From assembly GCA_020249505.1 (NCBI GenBank), contig JADCFN010000001.1, positions 112,186 to 176,185 of the forward strand: a stretch of 64,000 nt of DNA. The letters are read 5' to 3'. The notes under the pieces were generated by a model that was given only the letters and a program-made list of their open reading frames with translations, searched no databases and was not told the DNA's origin. Both the position numbers and the translations under genes were made by a program. Position 1 is the stretch's first letter; every line of letters begins with the position of its first letter. The DNA is from Roseomonas sp. Lineage in GTDB: Bacteria; Pseudomonadota; Alphaproteobacteria; Acetobacterales; Acetobacteraceae. Positions 44,532-54,156 of this stretch are shown piece by piece.

Positions 44532-45146
44532 TCAGATACCACTCACGGGCGGCATGGTGGCGGCGAAGGAAGGCCGATCCGATGCGCGGTCAAACCAAGT
44601 AGCAAGGCCGGGCAAGCCATCGCGCCAAGCCCAAACACGATGGCGCCTTTCGCAATAGCCAAGCACCGCCAGCAGCGCGAGGAAGCCGGCATCCGGCGCG
44701 GCATAAACATCGCGCGCAACATCATCCTGCAGCGCGGCGGCGATGCGTGCGGCGCGGGCTTCTTCCAAGGCAATCACGCCCGGCGATCTTTCATGCACCG
44801 GCCGGCGCAATTCCCGGTTCCAGACTGCGATGCCATCCAGCATGCCAAGCACACGGCCATAGGCTGCAAGGCGCTTCCAGCCATCCGCGCCATCACCCAA
44901 TAGGCGCTTGTTGGGTGCTACCAGGGAATCCAACACCATCAGGATAGGCGTGGTTTCCGTGACCGTGGTGCCATCCGCCAGCACCAGCGATGGCACGCGC
45001 CCGACCGGGTTATGCGGCAACAGACTGGAAGCCGGATCGCGCAAGGTGGTTTCGGAGAAGCTGACGCGGCCCTCAAGGCCAAGTTCCAGCACCGCCATGC
45101 GGGCGATGCGGGCATAGGGAGAGCCAGAGGAATGAAAAAGCTGCAT
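44532..45146 (-). CDS. Glutathione S-transferase family protein
   Basis: A 204-residue GST. The thioredoxin-like N-domain opens MQLFHSSGSPYARIARMAV with the active-site Ser, followed by NPVGRVPSLVLADGTTVTET (cis-Pro and gamma-glutamyl binding). The helical C-domain has APDAGFLALLAVLGYCERR. It likely conjugates or reduces with glutathione; the substrate is unknown. It is divergent from a thioesterase gene. Confidence 0.85.
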   Translation of the reverse strand: MQLFHSSGSPYARIARMAVLELGLEGRVSFSETTLRDPASSLLPHNPVGRVPSLVLADGTTVTETTPILMVLDSLVAPNKRLLGDGADGWKRLAAYGRVLGMLDGIAVWNRELRRPVHERSPGVIALEEARAARIAAALQDDVARDVYAAPDAGFLALLAVLGYCERRHRVWAWRDGLPGLATWFDRASDRPSFAATMPPVSGI

Positions 45147-45226
45147 GAGGCAAGGCTAACCCGTCACGCCCCATCTGACGAGGCCTGGCATTTCACCCCC
45201 GCGCGCTTTGGGTTACACCCGCGCCC

Positions 45227-45655
45227 ATGAACGCGAAGACCCCATATGACCCAGCCGACGATGGCTGGACCGATTTCGTCTGGCATGAGGATGGCTTCCC
45301 TGCCCTGGTTGGTCCCTTCTGGCAAAAAACCGTGGATGGCCGGCGGCTGCATGGGCTGCTGGTGGAAGAAAAGCACAGCAATATCCACGGCATTGTCCAT
45401 GGTGGCATGATTTCTACCTTTTTGGACCAGACGCTTGGTTATACGGTTTGGGAAGCCGCTGATCGCGGGCCGAATGTCACCGTGCAGCTGAATGTCCATT
45501 TCATCGCCGGTGCCAAGCAGGGGGATTTTCTGGTGGCGGAAGGTGAGGTGATGCGCGTGACGCGTTCCATCGTATTCGTGCGCGGGCGCCTGACCGCAGG
45601 TGATCGGCTGATTGCCCATGCGGATGGGGTTTGGAAGCGGTTGGGGGCGGGGTAG
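45227..45655 (+). CDS. PaaI-type hotdog thioesterase
   Basis: A 142-residue hotdog-fold protein. The motif NIHGIVHGGMISTFLDQTLG is the PaaI/YdiI thioesterase catalytic segment, and VTVQLNVHFIAGAKQGDFLVAEGEV is the central strand pair. It probably hydrolyses an acyl-CoA thioester. Its last seven codons (KRLGAG and stop) reappear, with a decayed version of the preceding region, at 46331-46396. Confidence 0.85.
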   Translation: MNAKTPYDPADDGWTDFVWHEDGFPALVGPFWQKTVDGRRLHGLLVEEKHSNIHGIVHGGMISTFLDQTLGYTVWEAADRGPNVTVQLNVHFIAGAKQGDFLVAEGEVMRVTRSIVFVRGRLTAGDRLIAHADGVWKRLGAG

Positions 45656-45697
45656 CCGGACCAGCCCTCAGCTTCTCCTTGATGGCGATTCTATAGG

Positions 45698-46300
45698 TTA
45701 TGATTTGATCGGCGTTCTGCGGCGCCTTTCGATCAGAAGACGTAATTCGTCCCGATAAGCTGTTTGCAATTCGGTCAGGCGTTGTTGACAATTTTGATCC
45801 ATACGCCCGCCGCAGGCGCCGCGCGCTTTGTCGTAGCGCTGCTGAAAGTCCGCCCGCGCCTCTGCGCGCCGCGCCTCATAGAATGCGGTACGCTCGTCAG
45901 CACTGGGAAAACTAGCTGGCCAGAGCACGACCTTGATGCTGTCTGGATAGGTCACAGCGGCGCCAGAGGCCAGATCAGCTGCAAGACCGACAACCCCACC
46001 AATCAGGATATTGCCCGCCGTCATGGCCTGGAAGCTTGCGGTGACCAGCCTGCTGGTTGCCTGATAATCGGCCCTTTCGCATCTGACCAAAAGATCATGG
46101 CGCGATTTGCTGATGCGTACAGAACCCGGTGTTGGATTGACCGCGCCAATATTGGAATCATTTCGCTGTAATATGCAGGTTGCTCCGGCGGGTTCGCTTT
46201 CCACAAGAATTGTATGGTCCGTACCAGTTGTGATTGTTGCGCAGGCAGCGAGAAACACGAGCGGGCTGACAAGCAGGACTTGGCGGATACGGTTGAACAT
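45698..46300 (-). CDS. Putative lipoprotein, copy A of a tandem pair
   Basis: A 200-residue protein with lipobox LVFLAACATI, Cys at about residue 20. The mature part contains ILVESEPAGATCILQR, resembling a PEGA-like surface-associated fold, then GNILIGGVVGLAADLASGAAVTYPD (hydrophobic glycine-rich) and a charged C-terminal helix. The function is unknown. Copy B at 46427-47029 is clearly homologous. Confidence 0.7.
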   Translation of the reverse strand: MFNRIRQVLLVSPLVFLAACATITTGTDHTILVESEPAGATCILQRNDSNIGAVNPTPGSVRISKSRHDLLVRCERADYQATSRLVTASFQAMTAGNILIGGVVGLAADLASGAAVTYPDSIKVVLWPASFPSADERTAFYEARRAEARADFQQRYDKARGACGGRMDQNCQQRLTELQTAYRDELRLLIERRRRTPIKS

Positions 46301-46330
46301 CGGACCCCTCTGGTGATTGAAGCCGCTTAC

Positions 46331-46396
46331 GATTCTGTCGGCGATGGAATGATCATCTATGCCGCTGCGGTTTGTAAGCGGTTGGGGGCGGGGTAG
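46331..46396 (+). pseudogene. Decayed remnant of the thioesterase 3' end
   Basis: A plus-strand segment reads DSVGDGMIIYAAAVCKRLGAG before a stop. The thioesterase gene ends LTAGDRLIAHADGVWKRLGAG. The last 21 bp (starting AAGCGGTTGGGGGC) are identical in both places. The remnant stands in the same relation to copy B as the real thioesterase tail does to copy A, so it probably came with the duplication. Confidence 0.7.
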
Positions 46397-46426
46397 GCGC
46401 CTGACCTACCACGCCCAGGCTGGCCT

Positions 46427-47029
46427 TCAGGTGCCGGTTGCGGTTGCAATGCGGCGTTCTTCAAGCCGACGGATTTCTTCCTGTTCCTGATTGCGTATTT
46501 CACGAACGCGCTGCAGGCAGCTTTGATCCGAAGCGCCGCCACAGGCGCCTTGCGCCCTTTCGATGCGCTTCGCGAAATCGGCCCGGGTATCCGCCAACCG
46601 CCCCTCAAAAAATGCATCGCGCGTGGCGGCACTTGGGAAGCTGCGTGGCCAGAGCACTACCTTGACCGATTCCGGGTAGGTGATAGCTGCGCCAGAAGCA
46701 AGATCTGCAGCAAGCCCAACCACGCCGCCGATCAGCACATTGCCCAAGGTCATGGCCTGGAAGCCAGCGGTAACGGTGCGGCTGGTGGGCTCATGATCAG
46801 CCTTTTCGCAATTCACTTTAATGTCATGGCGCGATTTACTGATGCGGATGGAACTTGGCGTCGGATTGACTGCGCCGATATTGGCGCCATCACGACGCAA
46901 CAAACATGTCGCACCTGCCGGGTCGGTTTCTACCAGCAACGTATGGTCTGTTCCACTGGTAATGGTGGCGCAGGCAGACAGTGATGCCAAGGCCAGCATC
47001 AAGACTGGCAGGCGGCAAAGCTTCTTCAT
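46427..47029 (-). CDS. Putative lipoprotein, copy B of a tandem pair
   Basis: A 200-residue paralogue of the gene at 45698. The lipobox is SLSACATI. It shares TSGTDHTLLVETDPAGATCLLRRDGANIGAVNPTP and GNVLIGGVVGLAADLASGAA with copy A. The C-termini differ more, both ending in charged, Arg/Glu-rich helices. The length is the same in both. Function unknown. ATG 47029 is used for the signal peptide; the frame opens nine codons earlier. Confidence 0.7.
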   Translation of the reverse strand: MKKLCRLPVLMLALASLSACATITSGTDHTLLVETDPAGATCLLRRDGANIGAVNPTPSSIRISKSRHDIKVNCEKADHEPTSRTVTAGFQAMTLGNVLIGGVVGLAADLASGAAITYPESVKVVLWPRSFPSAATRDAFFEGRLADTRADFAKRIERAQGACGGASDQSCLQRVREIRNQEQEEIRRLEERRIATATGT

Positions 47030-47194
47030 TGGACTTCCTTCGCAGATTTGCTTCACACGATCATTGCAACTACCTCTGTCATGCGCAATGGTTCGGAGTA
47101 CTGTTCGGGACCTGATTGATCATGCCTGCGGGGCCTGCCAGTCTTGCTCACCTGATGCCTCAGCGGCCTTTAAAATCAGGACCGGGAGAAGACC

Positions 47195-48184
47195 ATGATC
47201 CACCGCCGAACCCTCCTCGCCGCACACATCGCGCTGGCCGCCGCGGCGCAACCCGCCGCCGCGCAATCCGGTGCTGCCTGGCCCGCCGGGCGGCCCATTC
47301 GGCTGGTGGTGGGCTTTCCGCCGGGTGGGTCTGGCGATTTCCTGGCGCGCACGCTGAGCGAACCCTTGGCGCGCGAATTGGGCGGCGCCACAATCCTCGT
47401 GGATAATCGCCCTGGTGCCGGTTCCAATATCGCTGCCGAGCATGTCGCGCGGAGCGAGCCCGATGGCTACACGATTTTGCTGGGCGGCAATTTCACCCAT
47501 GCGGTGAACCCCGCCATGTATCGTCGCCTGCCCTTTGATCCCATCAATGATTTCACGCCGATCACGCGCGTGAGTGACCTGCCGCTGATCATCGCCGTGC
47601 GCGCCGATGCCGGCATCAATAACCTTGCTGATCTCGCGGCCCGTATGCGCGCGCAACCTGGCCGCTGGAATTACGCCACCCCTGGCATTGGCACGCCAAG
47701 CCATCTGGTGGGGGCCAAGCTTGCGAAGGTGACAGGGCAGGACATCACCCATGTGCCCTTCCGCGGCGGCGCGCCTTCCCTGCAAGCCGTGCTTGCTGGC
47801 GATGTGCAAATTCTGGTTGGCACACCGCCTGTTGCCTTGCCGCAAATCCGCGCCGGCACGCTGAAGGCGCTGTCGCTCAGCACGCGTTTGCCGTCACCCG
47901 TCATTCCCGATGTGCCAGGCAGCGAAGCCGCCGGGCTGCCTGCGCTGGATATCACCGGCTGGTGGGGCGTGTGGACCGCGGCGCGTTTGCCGGCGCCCAT
48001 TCGCGACCGCTTGTTCAATGCCTTTCGGGCCGTGCTGGCGCAGCAGCCTGTGCAGGCGCGCTTTGCGCAGGAAGGGTTGCAAGCGCTGCCGAGTGAAAGC
48101 CCGGAAGAATTCGGCCGTTTCGTACAGGCGGAAATGCCGATCTGGGCCGAAATTGTGAAGGATGCCGGCGCGACCGCGGATTGA
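47195..48184 (+). CDS. Bug-family periplasmic receptor
   Basis: A 329-residue TctC/Bug receptor with signal peptide ending AAAQSG. Signature segments are GRPIRLVVGFPPGGSGDFLAR and RPGAGSNIAAEHVARSEPDG. It ends 5 bp from the convergent glycosyltransferase gene. No transporter membrane genes accompany it. The ligand is unknown. Confidence 0.9.
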   Translation: MIHRRTLLAAHIALAAAAQPAAAQSGAAWPAGRPIRLVVGFPPGGSGDFLARTLSEPLARELGGATILVDNRPGAGSNIAAEHVARSEPDGYTILLGGNFTHAVNPAMYRRLPFDPINDFTPITRVSDLPLIIAVRADAGINNLADLAARMRAQPGRWNYATPGIGTPSHLVGAKLAKVTGQDITHVPFRGGAPSLQAVLAGDVQILVGTPPVALPQIRAGTLKALSLSTRLPSPVIPDVPGSEAAGLPALDITGWWGVWTAARLPAPIRDRLFNAFRAVLAQQPVQARFAQEGLQALPSESPEEFGRFVQAEMPIWAEIVKDAGATAD

Positions 48185-48189
48185 AGCGC

Positions 48190-49302
48190 CTATAGCCCCA
48201 ACAAATCCAGCGTACGCCCGATAATCTTCGCCTCATCGAAGTGCTCCAAAGCGCGCACGCGCCCCGCTTCACCCATGCGGACGCGGCGTGCCCTATCATT
48301 GGCAAGCTGAGACAGCGCCTCGGCCAAAGGCGCGATGGTCGCGGGTGGCACCAGCAAGCCAGTCTCCCCCGCCGCCACCTGTTCGCGCGGGCCGCGAATA
48401 TCGGTGGCGACCACGGGCAGGCCGGTCAGCATCGCCTCAATCACGCTCATGGGCAGGCCTTCGAAATGTGAGGGCAGGCAGAAAACATCAGCCGCCGCCA
48501 GTAGCCGCGCCACGTCATGCCGATAGCCAAGCCGTTGCAGCCTGGGGCCAAGGGCCGCGGCGGCGCGGGCAAAATGCGGTTCCATATCCTCGCCATGATC
48601 GGAAGCGAGGCGTTCGCCCACCACCCAAAGCCGCGCATTGGCAGGCGTTGCTTCCATGGCGCGCAGCAATTCCGGATAGCCCTTGTGGCGTACCAAGCGT
48701 GACACGGAGATGATCACGCAATCATCTTCAGCCGCGCCCAATTCAGCACGCAGCGCCTGGCGCGCTTCGGGGTCGGGATGGAAAGCTGCGGGGTCGCGCC
48801 CATTCAGAATGGCTGTGGCGCTCGCGTGAATGCCAAGCCGGCGGGCGTCTTCGGCTTCCTCGGCGCTGACGGTCAGATAAACATCCGTGATGCGCCCGGC
48901 AGCGCGTTCAAGTTGCAAGGCCAGGGCGCGGCGCCACCAGGGGCCGGGCTGATTGAACAGAAAGCCGTGGCAGGTATAGGCAATGCGCGGCACGCCGGCT
49001 GAACGTGCTGCCGCACGCCCGATCAAGCCGCTGATCGGCATATGCGCATGCACCAGATCGCAAGATTCGCGCTTCAGGAAATCACGCACCGCTGTATAGG
49101 CGTTCCATTGCAGCAGCGGGTTCATGCTGCGCGCCATGGGCATGGCTTCAACACGAAAACCCTCGGCGCGCGGAATATCGAGCAAAGGGCCTTCGGCGCA
49201 AAGGCCCACAACCTCATGCCCGCGCGCACGGGCACCACGCATCAGCGGCAGAATGAAATGCCGCATGGCGAAATCCACATTCGCGATGAAGCAGATTTTC
49301 AT
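48190..49302 (-). CDS. Glycosyltransferase family 4
   Basis: A 370-residue GT-B glycosyltransferase. The N-domain acceptor site is HMPISGLIGRAAARSAGVPRI, and the C-domain donor site contains SRLVRHKGYPELLRAM and the EX7E-type FEGLPMSVIEAM. Likely transfers a sugar in surface polysaccharide synthesis. It lies 16 bp after the heparinase-like gene, probably the same operon. Confidence 0.88.
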   Translation of the reverse strand: MKICFIANVDFAMRHFILPLMRGARARGHEVVGLCAEGPLLDIPRAEGFRVEAMPMARSMNPLLQWNAYTAVRDFLKRESCDLVHAHMPISGLIGRAAARSAGVPRIAYTCHGFLFNQPGPWWRRALALQLERAAGRITDVYLTVSAEEAEDARRLGIHASATAILNGRDPAAFHPDPEARQALRAELGAAEDDCVIISVSRLVRHKGYPELLRAMEATPANARLWVVGERLASDHGEDMEPHFARAAAALGPRLQRLGYRHDVARLLAAADVFCLPSHFEGLPMSVIEAMLTGLPVVATDIRGPREQVAAGETGLLVPPATIAPLAEALSQLANDRARRVRMGEAGRVRALEHFDEAKIIGRTLDLLGL

Positions 49303-49318
49303 GCGGTCGCTGGCGGCG

Positions 49319-50977
49319 TCACGTGCTCGGCACGGGTACGGCGCCGGGCAGGCTCACGCGCGTGATCGCCCATTGCAGCGAAAACTCATTTTCTTCAGCG
49401 TAGAGTACGATTTGCAGGCTGCGCCGTGCCTCGCCGCCAAGATAGATGCTGTCTTCCAGTGCGACGCGCGCGCCCTTGGCGCGCAGCTTCCAACCCGCAC
49501 CGGAAGCAAGACGCAGCAGCACAGCGCTTTCATCCTGCAAGAGATTGGCGGTGACCGCGGGGTGCAGATGAAAGCGTGCGACGAAAATCGGAATGGGCGC
49601 ATCGGGCGGCAATTCCAGCACATCCTCGCCGCGCAGATCATCGCCCGATTCCGCGAGGTAAAGCCGCCGGCGATGCACCGCGCCGAAGGGGCCGCGCCAG
49701 CCATCATGGCTTGCTTCCAGCCATTGCGCGCCGGTGGCTTCCTGGCGTTCCACTTCAATGGTCTCGGGCTTGCGGCCAAGGCCCTCAGGGCGCAGCTCAC
49801 TGGAATTGGTGTCGGACAGCACCAGGGTTGAATGCGCGGCGGTGGCGCGGAGAGCATCGCGCCAGCCTTCCTCACCCGCCGGGGCCGCGCCGCAATTCAC
49901 GATCAGCCGATCACGCCCGACGGACATTTCAAAGGAAAGCGTGCCGGCATGGGCAAAGCGATCCGCGCCGCTCGGCAAGCCGCCCAGCCCAGTGGCGCCG
50001 CCGCGCCCGCGTGGCGGCGGCCCGGCATCCATGATGATGACGCTGCGCCCGGCTTGCAGGCGCTGAAAGCCGGTTTCCGGCAATTCCAGCGCGCCGCGCC
50101 CGCGCGCCTGGCCTTGTGTCAGTACCAGGTCAAGCAAGGCCGAGTTTTCTTCCCGCGCGCCATTGAACAGCGCCAGGCCGCCATCGCCATGGCGGAACAG
50201 GCGCAAAGCGGGGGCAGCACGGTCCAAAGCGGCCATCAAATGCGGCGGCGCTTCCACCCCCACGCCATGCAGCAGGTTGCGGATTTCAATCAGGTCTTGC
50301 AGCGCCGCGAGTTGCTGCGCGGGGGAGCGTTCCACATGCCCGCCATCGGGCAGGAATTGGCGTTCAATCTCGGCCGGCAGGAAGCGGATGGCGCGTTGCA
50401 GATAGGCTTCTTCTTCCAAGGCGACGGCGGCGGCCAGCGCGCCCTTCAGCGCCACCAGCGCGCCGCGATGGTCTTCTTCCGCCGGCAGCGCGCCGACCAG
50501 ATCGCGCGCATCCTGCGCGAGCCGCTGCATCACCTGACGGCGGAAGACATCCTCGGCCGTCGCGGCGAAAAAATCCCAATGGCCGAGCCAGGCGGAAATG
50601 CGCGCGCCGACCACTTCCGGCGCATCAGCGATGTCTTCTTCCCAGCCGCTTTGCAGCCAATCCGCGGTCAGGGCGCGGGCGCGGAGCCGCGCGGCATCCG
50701 TCCCCAAGGCGCGCAAATCGCGCATCCAGGCAAAACCGTGCGCAGCAGCGCGCCAAGCGGGGGAGGCACCAATGCCGCCCCAGGGCTCGCCGCCTTCGGC
50801 CAGCAGGCGCATGGGGCGGATGGTGCCGGCGAAATCGGCTTCTCCGCGCAGCAACCGCGCGCCGCGGGCCGCGTCGCCGGGCCAAAGATCACGAAAGGGG
50901 CGGGCAGGGGCATCGGGCACACGCACTGGGCGCAGCCGTGCGAGCTTTTGCCGGGCGCCGCGCAGCAGATTGATCAT
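49319..50977 (-). CDS. Heparinase II/III-family protein
   Basis: A 552-residue protein with the alpha/alpha toroid N-part ([37 protein letters not shown]) and a C-terminal beta-sandwich with [18 protein letters not shown], where the His-Ser-Thr motif is typical of the heparinase II/III domain. It may cleave or modify uronate-containing polysaccharide; in Rhodospirillales relatives the gene often sits between rpe and purH. Here ATG 50977 overlaps the rpe stop (ATGA). Confidence 0.82.
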   Translation of the reverse strand: MINLLRGARQKLARLRPVRVPDAPARPFRDLWPGDAARGARLLRGEADFAGTIRPMRLLAEGGEPWGGIGASPAWRAAAHGFAWMRDLRALGTDAARLRARALTADWLQSGWEEDIADAPEVVGARISAWLGHWDFFAATAEDVFRRQVMQRLAQDARDLVGALPAEEDHRGALVALKGALAAAVALEEEAYLQRAIRFLPAEIERQFLPDGGHVERSPAQQLAALQDLIEIRNLLHGVGVEAPPHLMAALDRAAPALRLFRHGDGGLALFNGAREENSALLDLVLTQGQARGRGALELPETGFQRLQAGRSVIIMDAGPPPRGRGGATGLGGLPSGADRFAHAGTLSFEMSVGRDRLIVNCGAAPAGEEGWRDALRATAAHSTLVLSDTNSSELRPEGLGRKPETIEVERQEATGAQWLEASHDGWRGPFGAVHRRRLYLAESGDDLRGEDVLELPPDAPIPIFVARFHLHPAVTANLLQDESAVLLRLASGAGWKLRAKGARVALEDSIYLGGEARRSLQIVLYAEENEFSLQWAITRVSLPGAVPVPST

Positions 50978-51636
50978 GCCGCACCCCCGCGCAAAGCCTT
51001 GATCGCGGCGGCGTAATCCGGCGCGCCGAATACGGCCGTGCCCGCCACCAGCACATCGGCGCCCGCATTCAGGCAAAGCGGCGCGGTTTTCGCCGTGACG
51101 CCGCCATCCACCTGCAGCCGGATATCGCGGCCCGAGGTTTCGATCAGCCGGCGCAGCTTTTCGATTTTCGGCAATTGGCTTTCCAGAAAGCTCTGCCCGC
51201 CAAAGCCAGGATTGACCGACATGACCAGAATTAGGTCGCAAAGGTCCAGGACATGTTCGATAGTAGCGATGGGTGTGGCCGGGTTCAGCACCACCCCAGC
51301 TTTTTTCCCCAAGCCCCGGATGGTTTGCAGCGAACGATGCAAATGCGCGCCTGCTTCGGGATGCAGCGAGATCAGATCCACGCCGGCATCCGCAAAAGCC
51401 TGCAAATAGGGGTCCGCTGGCGCGATCATCAAATGCACATCAAAGGGGATCGTAGTGTGGCGGCGGAGCGCCTTGATCAGCCCCGGCCCGAAGGAAATAT
51501 TCGGGACGAAATGCCCATCCATGATATCGAGATGCAGCCAATCCGCGCCGGCGGCGGTCACGGCACGCACTTCTTCGCCGAGTTTGGCGAAATCGGCGGC
51601 GAGAAGCGACGGGGTGATGAGCGGCGGGGGATGCAC
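50974..51636 (-). CDS. rpe: Ribulose-phosphate 3-epimerase
   Basis: The pentose phosphate enzyme interconverting ribulose 5-phosphate and xylulose 5-phosphate. The 220-residue TIM barrel shows [34 protein letters not shown] (metal His and Asp), SVNPGFGGQ and the phosphate-binding DGGVT. GTG 51636 has AAGGGG just upstream and gives the family N-terminus; a TTG at 51672 is another candidate. First of the rpe-heparinase-glycosyltransferase operon. Confidence 0.92.
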   Translation of the reverse strand: MHPPPLITPSLLAADFAKLGEEVRAVTAAGADWLHLDIMDGHFVPNISFGPGLIKALRRHTTIPFDVHLMIAPADPYLQAFADAGVDLISLHPEAGAHLHRSLQTIRGLGKKAGVVLNPATPIATIEHVLDLCDLILVMSVNPGFGGQSFLESQLPKIEKLRRLIETSGRDIRLQVDGGVTAKTAPLCLNAGADVLVAGTAVFGAPDYAAAIKALRGGAA

Positions 51637-51686
51637 GATTCCCCTTGTAACCTTGCGAACCTGCCGGGACAACCTTGCGTGAAGGT

Positions 51687-52292
51687 TCAGGGCTTCCTCA
51701 ATAAGGCGCGCACCACTTCGGCATGGCCCTGATGGCGTGGGCCTTCATCCAGCAGCACGGTGCCTTCCAGTAATTCCAGCACCTCAAGCCCCGCGAAACA
51801 TTCCTCGACAATCGCGCGACTCCAAAGCAATTCGCGCAGCTTGGGCCCACCACTGCGGCGGCCCTCCTGCGCCGGCGTAAAACATTCCAGCGTCAGCAAG
51901 CCACCAGGGGCCAGCGCCGCCATGGCGCCTGCCGTGGCTTTCGCGCGATCTTCGGGCGGCAGATGCAGATAAATCCAGGCAATCAGGTCAAAACCGGCGC
52001 GCGGCCAATCCCAGGCGGCGGCATCCGCCGTGATGGTGTTCAGCGCCACGCCGCGCTGCCGGGCGAGGGAGGCTGCCTTGGCCAAGCCAACGCCGGACCA
52101 ATCAAGGGACGTTACCTCCAAACCTTGGCCGGCCAGCCAGACGCCATTCCGCCCCTCGCCATCACCAACGGCCAAAGCACGCAGCCCCGGGCGCAGGCGA
52201 TGCGCCTGGGATTGCAAATAAAGGTTCGGCGCCTCGCCAAACTCAAAACCGCCATTCTGGTAGCGTTCATCCCAGGCCAGGCTTGTGCTCAT
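51687..52292 (-). CDS. Class I SAM-dependent methyltransferase
   Basis: A 201-residue small methyltransferase with motif [16 protein letters not shown], motif [15 protein letters not shown] and motif [15 protein letters not shown]. The N-terminal AWDERYQ and the layout resemble TehB/thiopurine-type methyltransferases, which detoxify small molecules; the substrate is not known. ATG 52292 overlaps the stop of the cupin gene (ATGA). Confidence 0.8.
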   Translation of the reverse strand: MSTSLAWDERYQNGGFEFGEAPNLYLQSQAHRLRPGLRALAVGDGEGRNGVWLAGQGLEVTSLDWSGVGLAKAASLARQRGVALNTITADAAAWDWPRAGFDLIAWIYLHLPPEDRAKATAGAMAALAPGGLLTLECFTPAQEGRRSGGPKLRELLWSRAIVEECFAGLEVLELLEGTVLLDEGPRHQGHAEVVRALLRKP

Positions 52293-52747
52293 GATTTTCC
52301 TCGCGGGGTGGGGCGCCAATCGGGCGGCGCCAATTCAAAGCCGGCGAAATCAAAGGCGGGGCTGACGGTGCAGCCCACCAGACTCCAGCGGCCGAGCGAC
52401 ACGGCACTTTGCCACCAGCCTTTCGGCACCAGGGCAAAGGGGCGTTGATGGCGCGAAAGATCGGGGCCGAGATGCACCGCCTCCGCATCATGGCCATCGG
52501 GGGAAAGGCTCAGCGCGAGCGGCCCGCCGGCATACCAATGCCAGGCTTCGGCAGCATCCACGCGATGCCAATGGCTGAATTCATCGGCGGCGAGCAGGAA
52601 ATAAATCGCCGTACCCGCGCCGCGCCCGCCCGCTTCCGTAGCATCGCGCCAGATCTCGCGGTAATGGCCGCCTTCCGGGTGGGGCTGAAGGGCCAGGGCG
52701 GCAATGACCTGCGCGGCGGTCACGCCTGGATCGCGCAGGTCAATCAT
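52289..52747 (-). CDS. Cupin_5 (DUF985) protein
   Basis: A 152-residue cupin of the DUF985 family: LQPHPEGGHYREIWRD, FLLAADEFSHWHRVDAAEAWHWYAGGPL (metal His cluster) and VPKGWWQSA are its hallmarks. The function is unknown, although some members bind sugars or derivatives. It starts 3 bp after the GST stop and overlaps the methyltransferase gene, forming a cluster of small metabolic genes on the minus strand. Confidence 0.85.
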   Translation of the reverse strand: MIDLRDPGVTAAQVIAALALQPHPEGGHYREIWRDATEAGGRGAGTAIYFLLAADEFSHWHRVDAAEAWHWYAGGPLALSLSPDGHDAEAVHLGPDLSRHQRPFALVPKGWWQSAVSLGRWSLVGCTVSPAFDFAGFELAPPDWRPTPRGKS

Positions 52748-52750
52748 GGT

Positions 52751-53350
52751 TCAGCCGACCGGGACGGTTTCAGCGAGCGGCGCGAGTTTGGACACCTCCG
52801 CAAACCAGGCGGCAAGCTTAGGGCAGGCATCGCGCCAGGGTTCAGCGGCAAAGCGGAAATCGAGGTAGCCGAGCGCACAGGCAATGCTGATGGCGCCGAT
52901 ATCGCCAAGCCCGCGCGGCGGGTCCTTTTCGAGCACGGCCAAAGCGCGTTCGACGGCGGCCTTTTGGCGCGCGTCAAAGGCCTTGCGGCCATCATCCTGC
53001 GGTTGGCCCATTTGCAGGCGCCGCGCCACGGCGGCATCCAGAATGCCATCGGCGGTGGCTTGCCGAATCATGGCTTTGAGGCGCGGCGCGCTGCCGGTTG
53101 GCGGGAAAAGCGGCGCGGCGGAACCGATGGTGTCCAGATATTCGCAAATCACCGGGCTATCATAAATCGCCGTGCCATCCTTGGTGACCAAGGCGGGCAC
53201 TTTGGACAGCGGATTATCGGCCAGCAGATCAGCGGGCGATTGATGGGGATTGGTCGAGACCTTTTCCAAAAGCCCGCCAATGCCGCGCGCAATGGCGCAG
53301 ACCATGACCTTCCGCACATAGGGGCTGGCTGGGGAGTAATGCAGTTTCAT
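52751..53350 (-). CDS. Glutathione S-transferase family protein
   Basis: A 199-residue GST with KLHYSPASPYVRKVMV (active-site Ser in the SPxS loop), NPLSKVPALVTKDGTAIYDSPVICEYLD (cis-Pro, Asp-Ser for glutathione) and an all-helical C-domain. It lies 21 bp downstream of gloB and is probably part of the same transcript, consistent with a glutathione-dependent detoxification set. Confidence 0.87.
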   Translation of the reverse strand: MKLHYSPASPYVRKVMVCAIARGIGGLLEKVSTNPHQSPADLLADNPLSKVPALVTKDGTAIYDSPVICEYLDTIGSAAPLFPPTGSAPRLKAMIRQATADGILDAAVARRLQMGQPQDDGRKAFDARQKAAVERALAVLEKDPPRGLGDIGAISIACALGYLDFRFAAEPWRDACPKLAAWFAEVSKLAPLAETVPVG

Positions 53351-53371
53351 CGGGCGTTTCCTTGTGTGATA

Positions 53372-54097
53372 TTAACGAAAATTGTCCTTGCCCGCACGGA
53401 TGCGGGCAAGTGTCGCGATATCCGGCGCACGGACAAAAGGATTGGCGGCGCGTTCGGAAGCGATGGTGCTGGGCAGCGTCGGCTGGCCGGCTGCCCGTTG
53501 CGCCTGGGCTTCGGCGATGCGGGCCTTGAGCGCGGCATTATCCGGTTCCACCGTCAGGGCAAAGCGCGCATTGCTTTCGGTATATTCATGGCCGCAGCAA
53601 ACGAGCGTTTCGCCGGGAAGCGCAGCAAGCGCGGCGAGCGAGGCGAACATCTGCTCTGCCGTGCCTTCCAGCAAGCGCCCGCAACCGAGAGAAAACAGCG
53701 TGTCGCCACAAAGCAAAATCCGCGAATCGGCGATGTGGAAGGCGATATGGCCGCGCGTGTGGCCATCACTTGCCAGCACTACCGCCTTGCTGCCCAGCAC
53801 ATCCACCGTATCGCCCGCTGAGACCGCCTGATCGAGCGGCGGCAGGCGGTGCTTGTCAGCCGCCGCGCCCACCACCTTGGCGCCATAGCGCGCGACCAGC
53901 CCCGGCACGCCGGCCACGTGATCCCCGTGGTGATGCGTCAGCAAAATCAGGTCGAGCTTGCCGCCCGCAGCTTCCACCGCCCTGGCCACGGGCGCATCCT
54001 CTGCCGGGTCGCAGACCGCAAGGCGGCCATCGGCGGCGCGGAGCAGCCAGGCGTAATTATCGGAAAGGCAGGGGATAGGGGTCGCGGTCAGTGCCAT
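53372..54097 (-). CDS. gloB: Hydroxyacylglutathione hydrolase (glyoxalase II)
   Basis: A 241-residue metallo-beta-lactamase-fold enzyme that hydrolyses S-lactoylglutathione, ending methylglyoxal detoxification. The zinc motif THHHGDH is at residues 54-60, with further ligands in DGHTRGH, LLCGDTLFSLGCGR and CCGHEYTESNARFAL. Length is typical (about 250). It diverges across 59 bp from a methyltransferase gene, an arrangement seen in many Alphaproteobacteria. Confidence 0.93.
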   Translation of the reverse strand: MALTATPIPCLSDNYAWLLRAADGRLAVCDPAEDAPVARAVEAAGGKLDLILLTHHHGDHVAGVPGLVARYGAKVVGAAADKHRLPPLDQAVSAGDTVDVLGSKAVVLASDGHTRGHIAFHIADSRILLCGDTLFSLGCGRLLEGTAEQMFASLAALAALPGETLVCCGHEYTESNARFALTVEPDNAALKARIAEAQAQRAAGQPTLPSTIASERAANPFVRAPDIATLARIRAGKDNFR

Positions 54098-54156
54098 GGG
54101 GGTACCTTGTCAGGGGGCCATGCCAAGCGGGCCCGGAAGCGACTATATCTAGCGGT

